NCBI RefSeq assembly: GCF_000002985.6
Contig: NC_003280.10
Location: forward strand, 14,876,501-14,940,500
Direction: 5' to 3'
DNA: 64,000 bases
Source: Caenorhabditis elegans
Lineage: Eukaryota > Nematoda > Chromadorea > Rhabditida > Rhabditidae
Within the stretch, counting starts at the first letter, position 1, and each line of letters opens with the position of its first letter. The translations under genes were made by a program, and so were the position numbers. Below are positions 57,901-64,000 of the stretch, in pieces. The notes below the pieces were generated by a model. It ran no database searches. It had not been told where the DNA came from and saw nothing but the letters and a program-made list of their open reading frames with translations.

Positions 57901-59865
57901 AAGTTTTATTAGAACCAAAAAATGTATCAAAAATTCCTGAAACTTCTAGATTAGTCTGAAACTTTAATTTTGTTTTTTTTTTTGAAAATCTGAAATAGTT
58001 AATAGCACGTGGCGTCAGAATGTCCCATTTCGTTGTGATCTACAAAAATGCGGGATTTTAGACTAAGAGTTTTCAACTGATTTCGCATGGTTAAGAACGT
58101 GCTGACGTCATATTTTTTGGGAAAAAAATTCTCGCATTTTTTGTAGATCAAACCGTTATGGGACAGCCTGTCACCACGTGTAATAGCAAATTGCAAAATA
58201 AAGTCCCAAAATAAAATAAACCATCACCCAAATTTAATTTTGAAATATTGAAATTTTTGAAAAAAAAGGTTTTCCAAAACGTTTTTTTTTTAATTTTTCT
58301 AAAGATTAAAAAATAATCATTACATTCAAATTATGATGTTTCAAACATTTTTGCACCTGCCAATTAGCCAAATCATGGAATTATAAATAAAGGTTGTCTG
58401 GTGGTTTTCAAAAAAAAATAACGAAAAAAACCATAAGGTTTAAAATTATTATTTTATTATTTTTAACTTGAAACCTTCTTCCTTTTGCTTAACCCAGTTT
58501 GTCCCCCGACATTCCAGGAATTGTGAGCTCATTTTCCCAGACTTTATCTCCTTTTTTTTTCATTTGAGCTACTTTCTCCCAAAATTTTGAGAATTTTTTT
58601 CCGTGCGATTTTTTGCAAGCGTTTTTTGGGTCTTTCGTGTTTTTTAAAAAAATTATTCATGAGTTTGCAAAATTTGGATAAAAGTTTCGAAAACATTTTT
58701 CAATTTTTTAGAAAAATTTTGAATTTTTTCTGAAATTTTGAAAATATGAGTAACTGCTAAAAAATTAAATTCCCGCCAAAAACTTTTTCTTCGATATAAA
58801 AAAATACTTTAGAATTGCCTACTATTTTTTGAAACTTTCGAAATATGCCTTAAAAATTACCCAAAATAAAAAAAAAATTCAAAATTTTTAAAGAAGTGTT
58901 TTCCTCAAGTTCCTGTGTTCTTTTGAAATTCTAATCCCAAAAGGGTGTGGTTTGATGCAAAATCTCCCAAAAAATTTCTAAAACATACTTTGCCTTTTTT
59001 GATAGAGAATAAGAGATAAAGATTAAATATCACAACTTTCATAATTCTTATCACTTGTTTAAAAATGAATGCGCCCGTGCGTCAAAAGTCTATGGGGGAG
59101 TGAGGGATTATCTTTTGAACAAAAAAAATACTTGGAAAAATAAATGGATTATCCCGCAAAAATAAGTTTTGATGCTCTGATTTGCATTTCTAGATCCCAT
59201 TTAGAGTGTAGCATTGTATATTCCTGTTAAGAAAAATTTGCAAGCCCGGGAGGTGTCGGCTGCTTTGCTCGATACGCACCCGACATCTCACTGGTCCACA
59301 TTTTCCTTTGTCTGCCTCATTAGGTGTCGGCTGCCGCTTCTTGCTTTTAAGCAGCCGACACTTCATAGGACAGCATTCATGTTTCTGTGGTCATCCCACT
59401 AACGTTTAGCATGCCCACTAGGTGCCGGTTGCTTCTCCCGACAAGCAGCGGACACCTTGTGGGACAGCAGACCTTCAATTGTTCATTAGATTTTTTCCGA
59501 TATTATTCTCACACTCAATCTGCAGCCGACACCTCACGGGTCAGCTTCGATTCTCTCTCTCTCTCCTTCTTATATACTCGTTCTAACTTACCTTCAACAC
59601 CTCCAGAATCCCATTAAAAATGCCAACTCACCAAATTCCGCGAAGCTCATCCGACCTAACTTCATCGGCACCACAGCCCGCCAGCTCCCAACACCATCGA
59701 GCTTCATCGTCACGTGGCAGTCGTGACCTGTCACACCGTGGCTCGTCGGCACGCAATTCCACAAGTTCACTGGTGAATTTTGTCGGGCAGTGCATAGTTT
59801 GCTCGCTGGAGTTTCGGTGCAAATGTTGCCCAGACTGTAGTCATGTTATGGTGCCTCTGGTTATG
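42964..59865 (+). CDS. pde-3: PDE-3, class-3 cyclic nucleotide phosphodiesterase, N-terminal part
   Basis: Exons that join in phase: 43207-43421, 47917-48007, 54682-54833, 56499-56705. The next exons lie beyond the window. The identifying segment is exon 56499-56705: LSEAKGLIADML…LPGNVASCLRAVTMLLEQ, which matches the region conserved in animal PDE3 upstream of the catalytic domain. Exon 54682-54833 ends with RQRRTSLP, the basic phosphosite of PDE3. The enzyme hydrolyses cAMP/cGMP; the HD-type catalytic domain must be encoded further right. The first exon here (43207) starts with two bases of a split codon, so something precedes it. A micro-exon at 42964-42973 (ATG TCT GAC G) would fit the phase but has a weak donor (GTATAT). 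Otherwise translation may start at Met 43269. Introns are long and repeat-filled. 59607-59865 is listed separately as an alternative first exon. Confidence 0.85.
43763..43905. repeat. CCGGCAAATTGCC arm in pde-3 intron
   Basis: Starts GGGAGTGAGCGGCAATTGCAGTTCGGC and loses the family pattern after GCCGAGTTCCGGGAAAAAAATTG. The interior is absent. Confidence 0.75.
44100..46800. other. pde-3 intron, AT-rich, no exon found
   Basis: Very long A/T homopolymer runs. A slightly GC-richer patch occurs at 44650-44760, and a dispersed AAAAAGTTGTCAACTA copy lies near 46150. No conserved exon visible. Confidence 0.5.
46815..47097. mobile_element. CCGGCAAATTGCC element with intact right end
   Basis: The right end TTTGCCGCCTACCCCTG is clean; the left end is truncated at TTTTTTCCGGCAAATCGGC. 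The interior is reduced to AACTGAAATACTGAAATTTCC…GCAAACCACAATTT. Confidence 0.85.
47160..47480. other. Intronic patch with CCGCCCACTTTATAGGCG words
   Basis: Repeated CCACGCC(C/T)A and GGGCGGAG words (47185-47430) resemble dispersed GC-box-like worm repeats. No gene. Confidence 0.4.
48040..48875. repeat. ~150-bp tandem repeat with GTAGGCATGCCTACCTAC and TTTTTCCAG
   Basis: Five units in the intron directly after exon 47917-48007. Each has GGTAGGCA…GTAGGCATGCCTACCTACAA, CGAGACCTACGCCTGTCTAG, TTTCACTTCTCCCATTTTTTTCCAGAAAT and CTGCCTATCAAAAAGGTTACACAAA. Each unit thus carries a 3'-splice-site-like TTTTTTCCAG. Confidence 0.95.
48876..50280. other. pde-3 intron, no exon found
   Basis: AT-rich unique sequence with no feature beyond A/T homopolymers. 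Confidence 0.5.
50281..50647. mobile_element. CCGGCAAATTGCC element, near full length
   Basis: Begins CAGGGGTAAGCGGCAAACAA. The whole interior is present (TCGGCAAAATTGCACGCATCC, TAAAGAAAACGGGAAAAAAA, TAGTGTTTCCGTCCTATAAA) with an unusual C8 tract at about 50500. The last bases of the right terminus are lost after GCCGAACGGCAATTGCC. Confidence 0.85.
50648..52130. other. pde-3 intron, no exon found
   Basis: A/T-rich. A moderately GC-rich patch at 51250-51340 holds open frames in two registers but no splice-bordered exon with PDE3 similarity. Confidence 0.45.
52134..52400. repeat. Cluster of AGCAGCCGACACCTC motifs
   Basis: Six copies of (A)GCAGCCGACA(C/T)CT followed by about five bases and often CCGGG (near 52174, 52203, 52243, 52279, 52320, 52373), all on the plus strand, with irregular spacing of 30-50 bp. 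Confidence 0.85.
52401..53638. other. pde-3 intron, no exon found
   Basis: A/T-rich with a CT-rich stretch near 53220-53280. No supported feature. Confidence 0.45.
53639..53770. mobile_element. Short foldback element, CAGGGGTGCGCGGCAA ends
   Basis: 132 bp. Ends are CAGGGGTGCGCGGCAATCGG and, inverted, CAAGGAGTGCGCCAATGCC. Core words are ATTGCCGAAATTGCCGATTTT. Flanks ATAGGCAG and TAGGCAAG share TAGGCA, hinting at a decayed duplication. Confidence 0.75.
54430..54615. repeat. Partial CCGGCAAATTGCC element adjacent to exon 54682
   Basis: Only the interior (GGAAACACTTAAAACTGTGCC, TTAAGATATTTTCATATAA, AGATGTACGAACATTCATAGG) and a short right end (CCGGAAAAATTGTTTGCCGCCCACTCC) remain. It ends about 70 bp before the exon acceptor. 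Confidence 0.8.
54834..55378. other. pde-3 intron, no feature seen
   Basis: AT-rich unique sequence. Confidence 0.5.
55379..55620. repeat. CCGGCAAATTGCC element with internal 34-bp repeats
   Basis: Starts CAGGGTGGGCGGTAAACAATT. It contains three to four tandem units of GGAAGTAAAAATGTCCGGCAAATCGTCAAACTGCC, an expansion not seen in other copies. Confidence 0.8.
56175..56335. repeat. CCGGCAAATTGCC arms without interior
   Basis: AATTGCCGGAATTAAAAG to AATTTGTCGCCCACCTG, about 165 bp before the exon at 56499. Confidence 0.75.
56706..58000. other. pde-3 intron, no exon found
   Basis: Contains a short CTAAACCTAAGTTCAAGCCTG telomere-like remnant at 57080-57115. A GCAGCAGCTGCTGCTGC patch at 57468-57487 is a small palindrome. 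No exon supported. Confidence 0.5.
58006..58180. mobile_element. Foldback MITE with ~45-bp arms and TAATAG flanks
   Basis: 175 bp. The left arm starts CACGTGGCGTCAGAATGTCCC; the inverted right arm starts CACGTGGTGACAGGCTGTCCC. Both continue through a GGTTTGATCTACAAAAA-like arm to ATGCGGGA. It is flanked by the direct repeat TAATAG (58000-58005 and 58181-58186). The middle holds TTTCGCATGGTTAAGAACG. Related copies are at 38412-38584 and 39868-40430. Confidence 0.9.
58187..59240. other. pde-3 intron, no exon found
   Basis: A/T-rich unique sequence. Confidence 0.5.
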
Positions 59866-60070
59866 GTAGGTTCCTTTTTTGGGGTCTTGTGGGGGTACTG
59901 TAGGGGTACTGTAGCAAATTTTGGTGCAACTTATGATATGATATGGCCACAGAAACATGAATTCTGACCTATGATATGTCGGCTGCTAGAAAGCAAAAAG
60001 TGGCAGCCGACACCTAATTGGATCAGGAAGAGAAAAAATGAACAGCCGACACCTCCCGGGCCTGCAAATT
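59245..60070. repeat. Second cluster of AGCAGCCGACACCTC motifs, both strands
   Basis: At least nine copies near 59250 (minus), 59325 (minus), 59350, 59422 (minus), 59443, 59521, 59968 (minus), 60002 and 60042, several followed by CACGGG or CCCGGG. They flank the exon at 59607-59865 on both sides but do not enter it. Confidence 0.85.
59607..59865 (+). CDS. pde-3: Candidate alternative first exon of pde-3 (82 codons)
   Basis: A CT-rich tract and TTATATACTCG precede an acceptor-like CCTCCAG (59606). An ATG at 59620 opens 82 codons (MPTHQIPRSSSDLTSSAPQP…) to a GTAGGT donor at 59866. The peptide is Ser/Arg-rich with a Cys cluster (CIVCSLEFRCKCCPDC). It ends in phase 0, exactly like the preceding pde-3 exon at 56705, so both could splice to the same downstream exon. 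As an internal exon it would be out of phase with 56705. The best reading is a promoter for a shorter isoform; a separate gene starting here is the alternative. Confidence 0.6.
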
Positions 60071-61128
60071 TTTTTAACGGGTATATGGTAGCTCGTTTGC
60101 CTTTTTATGGGTGACGCTATTGCATTAACACGAGTTTATAACTTTAAGAACACTAAATTTTAAAAGTTATTTCCACCAATTTTGGCTATTTTTATCTGAC
60201 GATCCTACATCATACCTAATATCCTAACAAATTCAAAAAGCATACACATAAATTATTTCAAATGTGCTCTTTTTTATTAGCTCATTCCTCTCAAAACTTG
60301 GAAGTTTGAACTTTTCGGGCGGACTTTGGTGTCACGTGTCAAACTCAAATTGTTTATATTTTTATTTCATTCCGCGCTCTCACTACTTGTTCTCTCCTCC
60401 TCTCACGATCAAGCACGCTACCAATTTGTGCGAAAAAAGGAGCTCTCTACTTTTTTTCAGACTTTCTTGCTCTTTTTCAGCTTTTTGGGAAGTTTTTGAG
60501 CTTCAGTTTATCATGTGAGATAGTTTTTATAGCATATATTTGAACTTAGGACAATTTTATGCTATGCCTACAGGCCTACCTACCACTTAAATTTTCAGTC
60601 TTGCCAATAAATTACCATATTTCACTTGCTGAGATTTTTATGCAAAAATTGAAATCTTGTTTTTAATGAGTACACCCCTAGATACAAAATAGGCTTATAT
60701 CGCCATGAAGGCAGGCATAGTAGGAATGTAGGCATGTAGGCAGGCATGGTAGGCATAGATGCCGTGTAGACATCTATGCCTACTGTTAAAGTAAATTAAA
60801 AAATTATTGGCAATTTTAAAAATTGCCAAAAAAATTGGTTTAAAATTGCAATTTCCGAAATAACTAAATTTTTTCCATGTTTTTTTATTTTTCAAATAAA
60901 AAAGAAGCATCTTTCTAGAACAACTTGCACTCTGAAAACGGAAAAGTACACACTTTAACCGAAAAAAAAACAGAAAACAACCTCACGTGCTTCACCCCCA
61001 TTCATTTTAAACCGGACGTAAAAACAATAGCCAGTTAGAAAAAAAAATTGCTTCGGCGGGTGAAACTTGAGAAAATTTGAATTTTTCTTAAATTTTTAAC
61101 TTTTTTTTCAATAATTTTTGATGAGAAT
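60071..61128. other. pde-3 intron, GTAGGCAGGCATG patch
   Basis: 60700-60790 contains GTAGGCATGTAGGCAGGCATGG repeats of the common worm class. Otherwise unique. Confidence 0.5.
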
Positions 61129-61129
61129 T

Positions 61130-61255
61130 TGCTGTTCGGCAAATTTTTTGTCGACAAATTTGGCTGCCGCTTTGCTGATTTGCCGGAAATTTTGATTTTC
61201 GGCGAATTGCCTATTTGCCGATTTGCCGATAAAATTGTTTGCCGCCCATCCTATG
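61130..61255. repeat. CCGGCAAATTGCC element, deleted interior
   Basis: Left GCTGTTCGGCAAATTTTTTGTC, right TAAAATTGTTTGCCGCCCATCC. Confidence 0.8.
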
Positions 61256-64000
61256 GAAAATCCTTTCTACGCAATTTCAACCAAAGATCCAGTATATGGG
61301 CGTTTCCAGTAAGCCCCGTCTATTCTAGAAACCACCTTGCAGTTCTAACAAATTTAGCTCAAGCTAATTGCTCGTGGAGCCAACTCGAAAAAATTGTCCC
61401 GAAAACCCGGCTTCCCAACCATTTATCTCATCTCTCTCTCCGCTTACCCTATCCCATCAATTTTTTTTCGTTTCTTTCAACAATTTTGTTTTGACAAAAC
61501 AACATTTTTCTGATGGGTCTCTTTCTCTCGGTCAGCTCGTGTGCTCATTTTCAGACGCTCAACGTTTTATAGTTGCTCAGATGAATCGAGTACAATTTTT
61601 TCAAAAATTTTTTGGTGGTTTTGCACGTGAGCCTTTTGGTTACGGCAACAGTTGTCTAGACCAAATTTTAGTTTTTTCAAAAATTTACAGGCGTTTCCCG
61701 CAGTGAAATTGTTTTTAAAAAAATTAAAGATTAACACCGCCCATTTAATGGATTTTTTTCCAAAAAGCTTTTATTTTTTGAAGTTTTGCAAGCCCGCCCA
61801 CTTAATCGACGTGGCATCTTTTTCAGGAATATTCTAAAATCCGGTTAGACACTACAAATTTCCCTTGAATTATCTAAAAATCGTCCGAAAAAAGTAAAAT
61901 ATAGATTGTTGAACACTCTCTCCCTATCCCTTCACAATTTGATTACCTAAACACCCGGAACTTTTATTCTCCTCGTCCTTTTCTTCTTATTCCTATTCTT
62001 GACGTATGATGCTTTCTTCTCCTCCATTCTCCACTTGAAATCAAGTTTCGAATAATCAAATTCTGCAAATTTCTACTTTGAGCCCCCAAATAACACTTTT
62101 GCTCTCACAAGCTACCGCGGCGGAAAATTGATTAATTTACGGAGATTATATTTTTATGAACTTTGAGTTATACCTAAAGCAAAAAGTTTAAATGGATTTT
62201 TGAGTTTTGGAAAAAATTTAAGTTCGAAAATGTTTTTGTATTTTCAGTCATATCTTAATAGGAGTAGAAGATATCAAAAAGTTTTCAACTAACAAAAAAA
62301 TGTATTTGCTTGATTTTATTAGTTTAAAACTTTTTTATAACACTAACCGTTTTGAAGTTATAGCAGTTTTAAAAGGAGACGTCGGTAGATCGCACGCTAT
62401 AGTGGTCTGCGTCTTATCCCATGTGTATCTCTGCGGCGGTGCTGGATATCAAAAATTTGTTAACTACGAAAATATAGCAAAGTATATTCGCTAGCTTTTG
62501 TTAGTTTGCAACTTATTGATACCACTCACCGTTTTCGAGTTATACCTGTTTGAATCCAGGAGGGTGACGCAGAATGCTAGAGCACTCTCGTCGCCTGCGT
62601 CTCCTCCTCCTTGTAAATCTGTCTACATGCTAATTATCAGTAAATTGATAACTGCCAAAAAAATATTTCTATATTTTTCAAAAATTTTTCACATTTCTAA
62701 TTTCCGGAGCAGCAGCGATTATCTCCAAAAAAAATATTTCCAAAAAATTTTATTTTTTGATCTCTCCACTTCCAAAATTGCATAAACATTTAAATCGAAT
62801 GGTCAGTATGAATGGCTAGCAAATTGTACAAGCTCCAAAAAAGATAAAGCTGTGTTTTGAAACCCGGGCATGCTCCAAGGGTCCGCGTGACGTTTTTTTG
62901 GCAACTCCCCCTCTTCTCCTTCCAAGCCAAGTTGCTCAAAGATTTAGCGTGAGAATGTGTATTCAGAGGGAGGTTGAACATCTAGCTTCTTCTCCAACAG
63001 GGAGAAGCCCACCTTAAAAATGTCCCAAGGGCCCCATTTGTTATTTGATTAGGCCGTCTAGAACCCCCCTCGGCCACACATCGAAAAATTTATTTTCCCA
63101 AAAAAATTTTTTTTACGAGAAAAACACCTCGTCACCCTCAAGGGTTATAAAGTGGTGTTGGGCGAAAATAAAATAAATTATTTTTTTCGCTCGAACATTG
63201 AGGAAATGAATAGGACTTCCGGGGGAGACCCGGGTTGCAAGCTGCTGCTCTTGTTGGTTTTTTGCTCCCAGAGCCGAGGAGGGTATTTTCTCGAATTTTT
63301 TGCTTGCCTGGAAAAATCTGAAAATTCGGCTATTAATCTGAATATATACTACTTTTCTGCAATATTGGAATTTAAATTTTTTCTAAAAATTATTTTTTAT
63401 ACTCTCAAATTGACCGGTTTAATTAATTTTGTTGCTAATTTTAAATCCCACAAATTTTTTCTGAAAATTTCCCCAAGAAAATGCGATAAGTTAGATGTTT
63501 TGAAAAAAAATTGAGTTAAAATGTTTCGTATTTCGCAGAATTTTTTTTGGGCTCCACTGAAAAATTATTTTTGCACTTTAAACTCACTTTTTCTATCAAA
63601 TTTCTGATTTTAATCTTTAAATTGTGTCTTTTTTCTGATCGGAATTATAAAAAAATGTCTGAATACTTCAAAAAAAATCGTTGAAAAAAATTAATATTTT
63701 TAGCTAAAGCAAATTGTTTTTTCTGGAATAAAAAAAACCTAGACGTGCTTGCCTCAAGCTCGCGGAGCCCTCAAACTCAAAAAAATTCCAAGAAATCCCA
63801 TTCTCAGTCCCGCCACTCGCCAATGAGTGATTATGAATTTTAAGGTAATCTTGCTCCGAGGAGCAACCTTTTCAAGCATGCTCTCCTCAGCCTTCATTTT
63901 TGCTTTCCTTCTTGCTCTTTTTCATACACACACGTCTATGTATGTGTGTATGTGTGTGTGCTTCTGATGTTTTATGAGATTAATTTCCGCCCCTCAATGT
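61256..64000. other. pde-3 intron to the window end, no exon supported
   Basis: 62240-62640 has two to three copies of the dispersed AAAAGTTTTCAACTAACAAA / GTTATAGCAGTTTTAA repeat. A short TATGTGTG microsatellite lies at 63930-63962. No PDE3 catalytic-domain segment (HNxxHxxD or HDxDHxG-type) was found in any frame. Confidence 0.5.

Noticed and set aside
61129..61706. 121- and 112-codon frames as a pde-3 exon
   Set aside because: The left part is foldback-repeat translation and the right part lacks acceptor/donor pairs and any PDE3 resemblance.

Overview
The window is nuclear DNA of a nematode, almost certainly Caenorhabditis elegans. It is AT-rich (long A/T runs), and the genes are split by introns with GT…TTTTCAG borders. 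It carries TTAGGC telomere-type repeats and dense families of short worm repeats. Two genes are recognisable. cog-1 is the NK6-class homeobox gene; its reconstructed exons give exactly 256 residues with a complete homeodomain. pde-3 is the class-3 cyclic nucleotide phosphodiesterase; only its N-terminal half is here, and the catalytic part lies beyond the right edge. All gene models below were spliced by eye.

Layout, left to right. 1-660: a small secreted Gly/Pro/Lys-rich protein gene on the minus strand, whose 3' end may be off the window. 1280-3240: a composite block of tandem repeats (34-bp, 15-bp and about 123-bp units) with a 10-bp-periodic array of heat-shock-element half sites. 3260-6256: a three-exon plus-strand gene of unknown function (243 aa). 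6260-21400: a gene desert with tandem repeats, a 222-bp solo LTR, two oppositely oriented interstitial telomeric tracts and many copies of a CCGGCAAATTGCC-rich foldback element. 21400-31000: cog-1, with a likely promoter at 22.3 kb, four coding exons from 26019 to 30639, and a 3'UTR holding two lsy-6 seed matches. 31099-33901: a nine-exon minus-strand gene for a secreted Thr-rich, CxC-motif protein (438 aa), convergent with cog-1. 34000-43000: intergenic DNA with nested mobile elements, a recent 291-bp tandem duplication and a possible degenerate coding remnant. 43207 to the end: pde-3 exons separated by long repeat-rich introns, with a candidate alternative first exon at 59607-59865.

The genes are separate transcription units and no operon is evident. 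The most informative non-gene content is mobile DNA. Two copies of the CCGGCAAATTGCC family (39905-40300 and 11208-11349) have CAGGG-type termini and perfect 8-bp target duplications, which identifies the family as hAT-like non-autonomous elements. One of them sits inside another foldback element. I found no convincing tRNA, rRNA, CRISPR array or new enzymatic system.
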